Source of the DNA: Cyanobium sp. Cruz-8D1
GTDB taxonomy: Bacteria; Cyanobacteriota; Cyanobacteriia; PCC-6307; Cyanobiaceae
DNA length: 64,000 nucleotides
Assembly (NCBI RefSeq): GCF_024345975.1
Contig: NZ_JAGQCD010000002.1
Coordinates: 62,001-126,000, forward strand
Reading direction: 5' to 3'
Both the position numbers and the translations under genes were made by a program. The notes under the pieces were generated by a model. It saw only the letters and a program-made list of their open reading frames with translations. It had not been told where the DNA came from and did no database searches. Shown one piece after another: positions 38,413-48,004 of this stretch (positions are counted from its first letter, which is position 1; every line of letters starts with the position of its first letter).

Positions 38413-40407
38413 ATGTCGCCGCCGCCGGCCGTGGTGCGTTTCGGCAGCGAGATCTGCGGCGATCCATGCCTGGCCGGTGGGCGGGAGTGGCTGGTCACCA
38501 ACGGCCTGGGCGGATACGCCATGGGCACGGTGTCGGGGGCGCCGAGCCGCAGCTACCACGGCCTGCTGATCGCGGCCCTCTCGCCGCCGGTGGAGCGCAG
38601 CCTGCTGGTGAGCCAGCTGCAGGAGTCGGTGGATGGGGATCCGGGGGCCTGCGGCCCCCTGCAGATCGTGTCCTTTGCCCTTGAGGGCAGCGTGCCCCGC
38701 TGGCGCTTCGCCTGGGGTGAGACCCTGCTGGAGAAGCGGGTCTGGATGGCCCAGGGAGCCAATACCACCTTTGCGAGCTACCGGCTGGTGCGCGGCGGCC
38801 CGCTCGAACTTCGCCTGACGGCCTTTGTGCAGCACCGCTCGCACCATGGCGGTGAGCGTCCCGCGTTGGCCCTGGCGCCCTTGCCAAGGGGCGTGGCGGT
38901 GCGCCCGCTGGGGGCGGCGCCGTTCGTGCTGGTCAGCGACCGGGGCGACTGGTGCCTGGAGGACCCACCGCTCTGGGAGGAGGAAGTGCCCCTGGCGGCG
39001 GAGGCCGAACGGGCGCTGGCGAGCACGGCCGAGCAGCTGCGGGCGGCCACGCTCACCGTCACCCTCAGCGATCAACACGCGTGCGTCACCGTCGTGGCCA
39101 GCACCACGGAAGCGCCGCCCCTCGCTGGTGAACAGGCCCTGGCGCAGCGCCACGACCACGAGGATGGGCTGCTGCGCTCCTGGCAGGTCGCCCAGCCCGT
39201 CCTGGCGCCGTCGGCACCGGCCTGGATCCGCCAGCTGGTGCTGGCCGCCGATGCCTTCGTCGTGGAGAGGTCGATGGACGGCCGTGCGGGCGAGCGGCTG
39301 GGGGCCTCGCTGATCGCCGGTTATCCCTGGTTCAACGACTGGGGCCGCGACACGCTGATCAGCCTGGCGGGCCTCACCCTGGTGACGGGCCGCTGCGGCT
39401 GGGCCGAGCGGATCCTGCGCACCTACGCGGCCCACATCAGCCACGGGCTGATCCCCAACAGCTTTCCCGACCGGGCCGACCAGCCCCTGGACCGACGCGC
39501 CTACAACACGGTGGACGCCACGCTGTGGTTTTTCCAGGCCCTGGCGGAGCACCGGGAGGCCAGCGGCAGCGACACCCTGGTGCGGGAGCTCTTTCCCCAG
39601 CTGGAGACGATCCTTGACCACCATGAGGCCGGCACCTGGTTCGGAATCCGCATGGATCCGGCCGATGGGCTGCTGAGCGCCGGTGAGGGGGAAACCCAGC
39701 TCACCTGGATGGATGCCAAGCCCCGCGACCGGGCCATCACCCCCCGTCACGGCAAGGCGGTGGAGGTCAATGCTCTGTGGGTGAACGCCCTGCGTTCGAT
39801 GGCGAGCTTTTCCCGGCTCACGGGGGCCGATCCCGGCCGTTGGCAGGCCCTGGCGGATCGGGCCTCGGCGGGCTTTCAGCGCTTCTGGAACCCGCGGCTG
39901 GGCTGTTGTTTCGATGTCATCGACGGACCCTCCGGAAGCCCTGATGAGCGGCTGCGGCCCAACCAGCTGCTGGCCCTCGCGTTGCCGGAGCCGCTACTCA
40001 GTCCAGCCCAGGCCGCCAGCGTGCTGGCGCTCTGCGGCCGGCGGCTGCTGACGCGCCATGGGCTGCGCACGTTGGATCCCGCTGATCCCGACTACCGGGG
40101 CCACTACGGAGGCGACGCCCAGCGCCGGGATGGGGCCTACCACCAGGGCACGGTGTGGGCCTGGTGGCTGGGGCCCTTCGCCCGGGCCCATTTCGCTGTG
40201 CACGGCGATGCGGCCCTGGCGCTCTCGTACCTGGAGCCCATGGCCGATCACCTGAACGAAGCGGGGCTGGGCAGCCTCAGCGAGATCTTCGATGGCGACG
40301 TCCCCCATGCACCGCGGGGCTGCATCGCCCAGGCCTGGTCGGTGGCCCAGGTGCTGGCGGCCTGGACGGCGATCAGTGGTGGAATCCCGAGACCTCGGCG
40401 CTGCTGA
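38413..40407 (+). CDS. Amylo-alpha-1,6-glucosidase-type glycogen debranching enzyme
   Basis: A 664-residue protein with an N-terminal GDE domain ([32 protein letters not shown]) and a C-terminal (alpha/alpha)6 GH133-like domain with [31 protein letters not shown] and [14 protein letters not shown]. These enzymes cut alpha-1,6 branches of glycogen; many bacterial members are poorly characterised. The ATG at 38413 was taken over a TTG eight codons upstream. The 3' end overlaps the convergent glutamate decarboxylase gene by 35 bp. Confidence 0.88.
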   Translation: MSPPPAVVRFGSEICGDPCLAGGREWLVTNGLGGYAMGTVSGAPSRSYHGLLIAALSPPVERSLLVSQLQESVDGDPGACGPLQIVSFALEGSVPRWRFAWGETLLEKRVWMAQGANTTFASYRLVRGGPLELRLTAFVQHRSHHGGERPALALAPLPRGVAVRPLGAAPFVLVSDRGDWCLEDPPLWEEEVPLAAEAERALASTAEQLRAATLTVTLSDQHACVTVVASTTEAPPLAGEQALAQRHDHEDGLLRSWQVAQPVLAPSAPAWIRQLVLAADAFVVERSMDGRAGERLGASLIAGYPWFNDWGRDTLISLAGLTLVTGRCGWAERILRTYAAHISHGLIPNSFPDRADQPLDRRAYNTVDATLWFFQALAEHREASGSDTLVRELFPQLETILDHHEAGTWFGIRMDPADGLLSAGEGETQLTWMDAKPRDRAITPRHGKAVEVNALWVNALRSMASFSRLTGADPGRWQALADRASAGFQRFWNPRLGCCFDVIDGPSGSPDERLRPNQLLALALPEPLLSPAQAASVLALCGRRLLTRHGLRTLDPADPDYRGHYGGDAQRRDGAYHQGTVWAWWLGPFARAHFAVHGDAALALSYLEPMADHLNEAGLGSLSEIFDGDVPHAPRGCIAQAWSVAQVLAAWTAISGGIPRPRRC

Positions 40408-41770
40408 GCGCGCCGTGATCGGGGTGGCTGGCGAAGAAGTCGAGCGACTGGCGGATGTTCTCCAGCAGCAGATCGGCCAGATCCCGGCTGACGCCGTGGC
40501 GCACCAGGATCCGCTGCACAGTGATCCCCTCGCAGTGGGTCGGCAGGCTGTAGGCCGGCACCTGCCAGCCGCGCACCCGCAGGCGGTCGGCGAGGGCGTA
40601 GAGGTTGAAGTTGACGTCGCTTCCCTCCCGGATCTTCCAGCAGATGGCGGGGATGCCCGATTGATCATCAGCGCCGTAAATGATCTCGAACGGCCCCAGC
40701 TTGCCGATCTCCACAGCCAGGTACTGGGCCGTGGCGTAGCAGGCGGCATGCACCTTGCGGTAGCCCTCCCGACCCAGGCGCAGAAAGTTGTAGTACTGGC
40801 AGACCACCTGGCCCCCCGGCCGCGAGAAATTGAGGGTGAGATCGCGCATGTTGCCGCCGAGATAATTCACCCAGAACACCATCTCCTCGGGCAGATCGGT
40901 GGTCTGGCGCCACAGCACCCAGCCCACCCCCAGGGGTGCCAGGCCGAATTTGTGACCGGAGGCATTGATGGAGCGCACCCGCGGCAGGCGGAAATCCCAC
41001 ACCAGATCAGGGGCGCAGAAGGGAGCCAGGAATCCGCCGCTGGCGGCGTCCACGTGGATGGAGATGTCGAGGCCGGTGCGGGCCTCCAGGCCATCGAGGG
41101 CGGCCGCCAGCGCCTGCACCGGTTCGTACTGGCCGGTGAAGGTGACCCCCAGGGTGGGCACCACGCCGATGGTGTTCTCGTCGCAGTACGGAAGGGCCGC
41201 TTCGGGGGACAGGATCAGCTGATCGGGCTGCATCGGGATTTCGCGGTGCTCAATGTCCCAGTAGCGGCAGAACTTGTGCCAGCAGATCTGTACCGGACCG
41301 GTCACCAGGTTGGGCCGGTCGATGGGCTTCCCCTGCCGTTGGCGCTGCGCCTCCCAGCGGCGCTTCATCGCCAGTCCCCCAAGCATGGCCGCCTCGCTGG
41401 AGCCGGTGGTGGAGCAGCCGATGGCGCCGTTGATCGAGGGGGCGTGCCAGAGGTCGGCCACCATGCGGGCGCAGCGGGCTTCGATCTCCGCGGTCTGGGG
41501 ATACTCGTCCTTGTCCTCGATGTTCTTGTCGATGCACAGATCCATCAGGGCGTGCACTTCGTCCTCCACCCAGGTCTGGCAGAAGGTGGCCAGGTTCTGA
41601 CGGGAATTGCCATCCAGCATCAGCTCGTCGCGAATCGCGGCGAACACGGCGCGGGGGTTGTGTTCCTTCGGGGGGAAATGGGTTTTGGGCAGGGTGACCG
41701 AGAGATCGGATGACGAGTAGATGTCGTCCTCCAGGGAGTATCTGGACGCTGCCTTTTCGTGGATGGTCAT
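40373..41770 (-). CDS. gadB: Glutamate decarboxylase
   Basis: A PLP enzyme that turns glutamate into GABA and CO2. The 465 residues have the family features: [30 protein letters not shown], and the PLP lysine in [17 protein letters not shown]. In cyanobacteria it can feed the GABA shunt into the TCA cycle and may consume protons under acid stress. I used the ATG giving MTIHEKAAS; a TTG three codons upstream is possible. No glutamate/GABA antiporter gene is adjacent, so it does not form an E. coli-type acid-resistance operon. Confidence 0.94.
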   Translation of the reverse strand: MTIHEKAASRYSLEDDIYSSSDLSVTLPKTHFPPKEHNPRAVFAAIRDELMLDGNSRQNLATFCQTWVEDEVHALMDLCIDKNIEDKDEYPQTAEIEARCARMVADLWHAPSINGAIGCSTTGSSEAAMLGGLAMKRRWEAQRQRQGKPIDRPNLVTGPVQICWHKFCRYWDIEHREIPMQPDQLILSPEAALPYCDENTIGVVPTLGVTFTGQYEPVQALAAALDGLEARTGLDISIHVDAASGGFLAPFCAPDLVWDFRLPRVRSINASGHKFGLAPLGVGWVLWRQTTDLPEEMVFWVNYLGGNMRDLTLNFSRPGGQVVCQYYNFLRLGREGYRKVHAACYATAQYLAVEIGKLGPFEIIYGADDQSGIPAICWKIREGSDVNFNLYALADRLRVRGWQVPAYSLPTHCEGITVQRILVRHGVSRDLADLLLENIRQSLDFFASHPDHGALSSAEVSGFHH

Positions 41771-41849
41771 CGATTGCAACGGAGCGCACCTGGATTGTTC
41801 AGGCTAGGCGCCGACCTGGGAGGAATCCACTCCGGCCCACGCGGCAGCG

Positions 41850-42437
41850 ATGGACAATGGACTCCTGACGCGCGAGCCCGCCGTGGGTTCCCCCACCCCC
41901 ATCGCCACCACGGCTGAGGCCTTCGCCCGCTTCGACGGGCTTGCTCCCGTGGAAATCCCTTTCTTGCTAGGCGCTTGGAAGGGGGAGAGCGTCCCCACCG
42001 GCCACCCCCTCGACGGCGCCTTGGAAGCCTTCCACTGGCATGGCAAGCGCTTCGACAGCGCCGAGGCGGTGTACCCCCTGGTGTTCACGACCCTCGGCGG
42101 CGGCCTGGCCTGCCTCGAGCCGAAGGCGATGGGGCCAGGGCTGCGTCTGAGCGACCGCTTCCCCGTCCCGAAATCGGCGTTGGCCGGCCGCCTGTTCCAG
42201 CTGTTGATGCCCCTGTTCAGCACCGCCCGCTCCAGCGCCCGGCTGCGGATGACCAGGTACCGCGGCGTGGTGAGCGCGACCATGCTTTACGACCACCTCC
42301 CCATCAACGACGTCTTCCGCAAGCTCGACGACGACACCGTGCTGGGCGTCATGGACTTCAAAGGCATGGAGACACCGTTCTTTTTCCTGTTGCGCCGCGA
42401 AGGTCCGGATCCGTCACATTCCGTTACGATTTCCTGA
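41850..42437 (+). CDS. GXWXG / DUF4334 protein
   Basis: A 195-residue protein with an N-terminal GXWXG region (FLLGAWKGESVPTGHP) and a C-terminal DUF4334 region (TRYRGVVSATMLYDHLPINDVFRKLDDDTVLGVMD). The pair of domains is usual. Function unknown; homologues occur in many bacteria. It is divergent from gadB (79 bp between the starts) and lies 58 bp before the SDR gene on the same strand, so the two may be co-transcribed. Confidence 0.8.
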   Translation: MDNGLLTREPAVGSPTPIATTAEAFARFDGLAPVEIPFLLGAWKGESVPTGHPLDGALEAFHWHGKRFDSAEAVYPLVFTTLGGGLACLEPKAMGPGLRLSDRFPVPKSALAGRLFQLLMPLFSTARSSARLRMTRYRGVVSATMLYDHLPINDVFRKLDDDTVLGVMDFKGMETPFFFLLRREGPDPSHSVTIS

Positions 42438-42495
42438 AGGGGCCTTCGTCGCGTGATGGCTCTCCCCGCAACGCTTTGCTCTTCGCTTGATCACC

Positions 42496-43431
42496 ATGCG
42501 CTGGACAGCCGTCGACATCCCTGACCAGTCCGGGCGGATCGCCCTGGTCACCGGTGCCAACAGCGGACTCGGCCTGGAAACGGCCCGGGCCCTGGCCGCC
42601 AAGGGCGCCACCGTTCTGCTCGCCTGCCGCTCGCTGGCGAAGGCGGAGCAGGCCCGCGAGGAGTTGCTCACCGCTGCGTCCTGCACCGGCGCCCTCGACG
42701 TGCTGCACCTCGACCTGGCCGACCTGGCCAGCGTGAGCGCCGTCGCTGCGACCGTCTCTGAGCGCTATGGGCGCCTCGATCTGCTGATCAACAACGCCGG
42801 CGTGATGGCGCCGCCCCGCCGCCTCACCCGCCAGGGCTTCGAGCTGCAGTTCGGTACCAACCACCTCGGCCACTTCGCCCTCACCCTTGCCCTGCTGCCC
42901 CTGCTGCGTGACCGGCCCGGTGCCCGGGTGGTCACCGTCACCTCAGGGGCCCAGTACTTCGGTCGCATCGCCTTCGACGACCTCCAGGGTGAGCACCGCT
43001 ACGACCGCTGGGGCGCCTACGGCCAGAGCAAGCTGGCCAATGTGATGTTCGCCCTGGAGCTGCAGCGGCGCCTCGCCGATCAGGGCAGCCCCGTGCTGTC
43101 CCTGGCCGCCCATCCCGGTTTCGCCCGTACCAACCTCCAGCCCACCTCCATCGCCGCCACCGGCTCCCGCTTCGAGCCCCTGGCCTACCGGCTGATGGAT
43201 CCCCTGTTCCAGAGCGCCGCCATGGGGGCCCTGCCCCAGCTGTTCGCCGCCACCGCTCCAGAGGCCAAGCCCGGTGGCCACTACGGCCCCGACCAGTGGG
43301 GCGGCCTGCGGGGCTGGCCCACCGAGGTGCGCATCGCCCCGGCCGCCCTCGACGCCGACCAGTGCGGGCGCCTCTGGGATGTCAGCCAGGACCTCTGCAC
43401 CGAAGCCGCGCCGCTGCCCGCCCTGGCCTGA
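42496..43431 (+). CDS. Short-chain dehydrogenase/reductase
   Basis: A 311-residue classical SDR. The NAD(P)-binding loop is TGANSGLG (about 21-28), followed by CRSLAKAEQA, the NNAGVMAPPRR strand, and the catalytic pair YGQSKLAN. The sequence is of the retinol-dehydrogenase-like or protochlorophyllide-reductase-related subgroup; I cannot define a substrate. I used the ATG giving MRWTAVDIPDQSGR; a TTG three codons earlier is an alternative. Confidence 0.88.
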   Translation: MRWTAVDIPDQSGRIALVTGANSGLGLETARALAAKGATVLLACRSLAKAEQAREELLTAASCTGALDVLHLDLADLASVSAVAATVSERYGRLDLLINNAGVMAPPRRLTRQGFELQFGTNHLGHFALTLALLPLLRDRPGARVVTVTSGAQYFGRIAFDDLQGEHRYDRWGAYGQSKLANVMFALELQRRLADQGSPVLSLAAHPGFARTNLQPTSIAATGSRFEPLAYRLMDPLFQSAAMGALPQLFAATAPEAKPGGHYGPDQWGGLRGWPTEVRIAPAALDADQCGRLWDVSQDLCTEAAPLPALA

Positions 43432-43482
43432 GCCTGTCCCAGGGTCGACCCCCGTAGACTCATCGGCTGCCGACCACCCTTT

Positions 43483-46473
43483 ATGCCCCGCGCCCGCGCC
43501 GGAACCACCAGCAAGGCCGAGGCAGGCACACCCGTTGTGGAAAAGGCCCTGCGCACCTTGAATGGTGGCAGCCTTGAGGACGTGATCCGGGTCCGGGGGG
43601 CCCGCCAGCACAACCTGCGCAATGTGGATCTCACCATCCCGCGCAACCGCATGATCGTGTTCACCGGGGTGAGCGGCAGCGGCAAGAGCTCCCTCGCCTT
43701 CGACACGATCTTCGCCGAGGGCCAGCGGCGCTACGTGGAGAGTCTCTCCGCCTACGCCCGCCAGTTCCTTGGCCAGGTCGACAAGCCCGACGTCGACGCC
43801 ATCGAGGGGCTGTCGCCGGCCATCTCGATTGACCAGAAATCCACCAGCCATAACCCCCGTTCGACGGTCGGCACGGTCACGGAGATCCAGGACTACCTGC
43901 GCCTGCTCTACGGCCGCGCCGGCGAACCCCATTGCCCCCAGTGCAGCCGCTCGATCCGGCCCCAGTCCATCGACGAGATGGTGGACCAGATCCTCACCCT
44001 GCCCGAAGGCACCCGCTACCAGCTGCTCGCCCCCGTGGTGCGGGGTAAGAAGGGCACCCACGTGAAGCTGCTGGCGGGCCTGGTGGCCGAGGGTTTCGCC
44101 CGGGTGCGGATCAACGGCGAGGTGCGCGAGCTGGCCGACAACATCGAGCTCGACAAGAACCATGCCCACCACATCGAGGTGGTGGTCGACCGACTGGTGG
44201 CCCGCGAGGGCATCAACGAACGCCTCACCGACTCCCTGCGCACCGCCCTGAAGCGCGGCGAGGGCCTGGCCCTGGTGGAGGTGGTGCCCAAGGCCAACGA
44301 GCCCCTGCCCGAGGGCGTCGAGCGCGAGCGGCTCTATTCCGAGAACTTCGCCTGCCCCGTGCACGGCGCCGTGATGGAGGAGCTGTCCCCCCGCCTGTTC
44401 TCCTTCAACAGCCCCTACGGCGCCTGCCCCGACTGTCACGGCCTCGGCCATCTGCGCAGGTTCACGGTGGAGCGCGTGGTGCCCGACCCCTCCCTGCCGG
44501 TGTATGCCGCCATCGCCCCCTGGAGCGACAAGGAGAACAGCTACTACTTCTCGCTGCTGTTCAGCGTCGGCGAGGCCTTCGGCTTCGAGCTCAAAACCCC
44601 CTGGAACCTGCTCACCGAGGAGCAGCGCCAGGTGCTGCTGCAGGGCAGCGAGGAGCCGATCGCCATCAAGGCCGACAGCCGCTACCGCAAGAGCGAGGGC
44701 TATGTGCGGCCCTTCGAGGGGATCCTGCCGATCCTGGAGCGCCAGCTGCGCGACGCCAGTGGCGAATCGGTGCGCCAGAAGCTGGAGAAGTACCTGGAGC
44801 TGGTGCCCTGCGAAAGCTGCCACGGTCTGCGGCTGCGGCCCGAAGCCCTGGCGGTGCGGGTGGGGCCCTATGCCATCCACGAGCTCACCTCGGTGAGCGT
44901 GGCCGTCACCCTGGAGCGCATCGAGGCCCTGATGGGCGTGGGGGCCAGTGAAGGGGCCGAGCCCCTGCTCAGCAGCCGCCAGATCCAGATCGGCGATCTG
45001 GTGCTGCGGGAGATCCGGATGCGCCTGCGGTTCCTGCTCGATGTGGGCCTCGATTACCTGAGCCTGGATCGGCCCGCCATGACCCTCTCCGGCGGGGAGG
45101 CCCAGCGGATCCGCCTGGCCACGCAGATCGGCGCCGGCCTCACCGGCGTGCTCTACGTGCTCGACGAACCCAGCATCGGGCTGCACCAGCGCGACAACGA
45201 TCGCCTGCTCGCCACCCTCACCAAGCTGCGGGACCTGGGCAACACCCTGATCGTGGTGGAGCACGACGAGGACACGATCCGCGCCGCCGACTACCTGGTG
45301 GATATCGGCCCCGGTGCCGGCGTCCATGGCGGCCACATTGTGGCCGAGGGTTCCCTCGACGATCTCCTCAATGCCGAGGACTCCCTCACCGGGGCCTACC
45401 TGAGCGGTCGACGTTCCATCCCCACCCCCGCCGAGCGCCGCGATGCTGGCAGCCGCCGGCTCACCCTGTCCAACTGCACCCGCAACAACCTCCAGGGCAT
45501 CGACGTCGAGATCCCCCTCGGCCGGCTGGTGTGCGTCACCGGGGTGAGCGGCAGCGGCAAGAGCACCCTGGTGAACGAGCTGCTGCACCCGGCCCTCGAG
45601 AACCGCCTCGGCCTGAAGGTGCCCTTTCCCACCGGGCTCGAGGAGCTGCGGGGCATCAAGGCGATCGACAAGGTGATCGTCATCGACCAGTCGCCGATCG
45701 GCCGCACCCCCCGCTCCAACCCCGCCACGTATACCGGCGCCTTCGATCCGATCCGTCAGGTGTTCGCCGCCACGGTGGAGGCCAAGGCCCGCGGCTACCA
45801 GGTGGGCCAGTTCAGTTTCAACGTCAAGGGGGGACGCTGCGAGTCCTGCAGCGGTCAGGGGGTGAACGTGATCGAGATGAACTTCCTCCCCGATGTCTAT
45901 GTCCAGTGCGACGTCTGCAAAGGGGCCCGCTACAACCGCGAAACCCTGCAGGTCACCTTCCGGGGCCACACCATCGCCGATGTGCTCGAGATGACCGTGG
46001 AGCAGGCCGCCGAGGTGTTCGCCGCCATCCCCCAGGCCGGCGAACGCCTCAGCACCCTGGTGGACGTGGGGCTGGGCTACATCAAGCTGGGCCAGCCCGC
46101 GCCCACCCTCTCCGGCGGTGAGGCCCAGCGGGTGAAGCTGGCCACCGAGCTCTCCCGCCGCGCCACCGGCAAGACCCTCTACCTGATCGATGAGCCCACC
46201 ACGGGCCTCAGCTTCTATGACGTCCACAAGCTGATGGACGTGATGCAGCGACTGGTGGACAAGGGCAACTCGATCCTGGTGATCGAGCACAACCTCGATG
46301 TGATCCGCTGCGCCGACTGGCTGATCGACCTGGGGCCGGAGGGCGGTGACAAGGGCGGCCACATCGTCGCCATCGGCACCCCGGAGTCCGTGGCCGACAA
46401 TGCCGCCAGCCACACCGGCCGCTACCTGCGGCACGTGCTGGAGCAGCATCCCCCCATTCCCCTCGCGGCCTGA
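43483..46473 (+). CDS. uvrA: Excinuclease ABC subunit A
   Basis: UvrA finds damaged DNA in nucleotide excision repair. The 996 residues have two ABC modules: Walker A loops GVSGSGKSSLAFDTI (near 63) and GVSGSGKSTLVNELL (near 688), and signatures TLSGGEAQRIRLATQIG and TLSGGEAQRVKLATELS. The zinc-binding regions show CPDCHGLG and CESCSGQG with CDVCKG. The N-terminal 25 residues are an Ala- and Lys-rich extension before the conserved IRVRGARQHNLRNVDL. A TerB-like gene follows after 3 bp. Confidence 0.97.
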   Translation: MPRARAGTTSKAEAGTPVVEKALRTLNGGSLEDVIRVRGARQHNLRNVDLTIPRNRMIVFTGVSGSGKSSLAFDTIFAEGQRRYVESLSAYARQFLGQVDKPDVDAIEGLSPAISIDQKSTSHNPRSTVGTVTEIQDYLRLLYGRAGEPHCPQCSRSIRPQSIDEMVDQILTLPEGTRYQLLAPVVRGKKGTHVKLLAGLVAEGFARVRINGEVRELADNIELDKNHAHHIEVVVDRLVAREGINERLTDSLRTALKRGEGLALVEVVPKANEPLPEGVERERLYSENFACPVHGAVMEELSPRLFSFNSPYGACPDCHGLGHLRRFTVERVVPDPSLPVYAAIAPWSDKENSYYFSLLFSVGEAFGFELKTPWNLLTEEQRQVLLQGSEEPIAIKADSRYRKSEGYVRPFEGILPILERQLRDASGESVRQKLEKYLELVPCESCHGLRLRPEALAVRVGPYAIHELTSVSVAVTLERIEALMGVGASEGAEPLLSSRQIQIGDLVLREIRMRLRFLLDVGLDYLSLDRPAMTLSGGEAQRIRLATQIGAGLTGVLYVLDEPSIGLHQRDNDRLLATLTKLRDLGNTLIVVEHDEDTIRAADYLVDIGPGAGVHGGHIVAEGSLDDLLNAEDSLTGAYLSGRRSIPTPAERRDAGSRRLTLSNCTRNNLQGIDVEIPLGRLVCVTGVSGSGKSTLVNELLHPALENRLGLKVPFPTGLEELRGIKAIDKVIVIDQSPIGRTPRSNPATYTGAFDPIRQVFAATVEAKARGYQVGQFSFNVKGGRCESCSGQGVNVIEMNFLPDVYVQCDVCKGARYNRETLQVTFRGHTIADVLEMTVEQAAEVFAAIPQAGERLSTLVDVGLGYIKLGQPAPTLSGGEAQRVKLATELSRRATGKTLYLIDEPTTGLSFYDVHKLMDVMQRLVDKGNSILVIEHNLDVIRCADWLIDLGPEGGDKGGHIVAIGTPESVADNAASHTGRYLRHVLEQHPPIPLAA

Positions 46474-46476
46474 CCC

Positions 46477-46968
46477 ATGGCTGAACTCACCCCCTCCCAG
46501 GCGGCCCTGCTGCGCATCGTCTGCACCGTCGCCTGGGCCGACGGCGAATGCTCCCCCGCCGAGCGGGAGCTGCTCGCCGAGCTGGTGGCCCGCCATCTGC
46601 ACGGCGACAGTTTCAGTGGCCTTGGCGAAGCGGAGCTGGAGGCCTTTCTGGCCGAGCGCCTACCCGTGGCGGGTCTGGATGGTCTGGTGGCCCAGCTCAG
46701 CGGCAGCGACGCCCGCCAGCTGGCCCTGAAGCTCAGCTACATGATGGTGCGGGTGGGGCGGCGCTCACCGGCCGAGCCCAGCATCAACGCCCAGGAACGG
46801 GTGGCCTACCGCCATCTGGTGGAGCTGCTCGCTCTTGGGGACGGCAAGATCCAGGAGATCGAGTGGGCCGCCGAAGCCGACCTGCCGAAGAAGGAGGGGC
46901 TGGCCCAGCTGCTGGCCGAACTCACCGCCGGCTGGCGCAGCCCCGACGACGGCCGGGGCCCCGCCTGA
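46477..46968 (+). CDS. TerB-like helical protein
   Basis: A 163-residue protein with the TerB fold pattern: ALLRIVCTVAWADGECSPAERELLAELVA near the start, repeated as RVAYRHLVELLALGDGKIQEIEWAAE. The acidic DG(E/K) motifs fit metal-binding TerB-like helices. Such proteins were named for tellurite resistance but mostly have unknown roles. It starts 3 bp after uvrA, so it is likely co-translated, and ends 4 bp from the convergent LCP gene. Confidence 0.8.
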   Translation: MAELTPSQAALLRIVCTVAWADGECSPAERELLAELVARHLHGDSFSGLGEAELEAFLAERLPVAGLDGLVAQLSGSDARQLALKLSYMMVRVGRRSPAEPSINAQERVAYRHLVELLALGDGKIQEIEWAAEADLPKKEGLAQLLAELTAGWRSPDDGRGPA

Positions 46969-46972
46969 ACCC

Positions 46973-47974
46973 TCAGGGGAGTGGTTCGTCGCCGCTGCCG
47001 CTCGGGTAGGCCTGGTTGCTGTCAGGCATCCAGTAGCTGAGGTCGTGGTGCCAGTAGAGCCGGCCTGGCACCCGCTGGGTGCTGAGCTTGGTCTTGCCGA
47101 GGGCGGACATCAGCTGGGTCAACTCGATCGGCGAGAGGTCGGTGACCATGTCGTTGCCGGCGATCTCCAGCAGGGCCGGCAGCCTGGCGATCGTGGCCGG
47201 CTCGGCCAGCTTGCGGAATACCTGGGCCATCACCAGCCGCTGGCGCTCCATCCGGCCCAGATCTCCCTGTTCGTCGTTGCGGAAACGCAGGAACCCCTCC
47301 AGCTCGCTGCCCTTGAGCAGTTGCTTGCCGGGGTAGAGGTCGATGTAGAGCCCCTGGGCGTTGTCGACGTAGTACATCCGCTTGGGCACATCCACCTCGA
47401 CGCCACCGAGGGCTTCGGCCAGCTTGTTGACCGCGTCCAGGTTCACCTTCAGGTAGCGGTCGATGGGAGCCGACAGCAGGCTGCCCACTTCGTCCTTCGT
47501 GGTCTGGATGCCGCCGAGGGCGAACAGGGAATTGGCCTTCACCACCCCCAGCTGGGGGGACTCGATGAAGGTGTCCCGGGGCACCTGGGTGATGTGGGTG
47601 ATGTCGCCGTCGAGCCGCACGGTGAACATCACATCGGTGTTCTCCCCCACCGAGTCGCGACCGAGCACGAGAATGCGGCGGTTTTCGACGGAGAGCGGAT
47701 TCAGCACCGCCCCGATGCCGCGGGGTGCCGGAATCAGGCCGGCCAGGAATGGGGCAATGCGCGCCGGCAGGGGGCCGGCCAGCAGGGCACCGACGGCGAT
47801 ACCCAACCCGAAGGTGACCAGGGGGCGGCGCCTGGACCGGTGCGGCGCCGGGGGCCGCTGCTTCGGATCGTTCCTGGAGCTGGTCTTCTCAGGGAGCGCC
47901 ACGGCCCCGACTTCCCTCTTCTGCCGGGTCTTCCGGGAGCGAGAGAGCCCCGACGCTGAATGGGCCTGAGTCAT
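46973..47974 (-). CDS. LytR-CpsA-Psr (LCP) family glycopolymer transferase
   Basis: A 333-residue LCP protein, a membrane-anchored enzyme that transfers glycopolymers from lipid carriers to the wall. A basic cytoplasmic N-terminus (to about 50) precedes one membrane segment (LVTFGLGIAVGALLAG). The LCP domain shows RILVLGRDSVGENTDVMFTV, THITQVPRDTFI (the conserved Arg-Asp pair), GGVEVDVPKRMYY and FLRFRNDEQGDLGRMERQ. In cyanobacteria the substrate is unclear. Confidence 0.92.
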   Translation of the reverse strand: MTQAHSASGLSRSRKTRQKREVGAVALPEKTSSRNDPKQRPPAPHRSRRRPLVTFGLGIAVGALLAGPLPARIAPFLAGLIPAPRGIGAVLNPLSVENRRILVLGRDSVGENTDVMFTVRLDGDITHITQVPRDTFIESPQLGVVKANSLFALGGIQTTKDEVGSLLSAPIDRYLKVNLDAVNKLAEALGGVEVDVPKRMYYVDNAQGLYIDLYPGKQLLKGSELEGFLRFRNDEQGDLGRMERQRLVMAQVFRKLAEPATIARLPALLEIAGNDMVTDLSPIELTQLMSALGKTKLSTQRVPGRLYWHHDLSYWMPDSNQAYPSGSGDEPLP

Positions 47975-48004
47975 TGTGCTATCCGCAGGGGCGCACCATA
48001 GGGC

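Noticed and set aside
42943-46602. Open frame of 1219 codons on the minus strand across uvrA.
   Set aside because: It is antisense to intact uvrA, has His/Gly/Gln-rich unnatural composition and no domain; it is a shadow of GC-rich codon usage.
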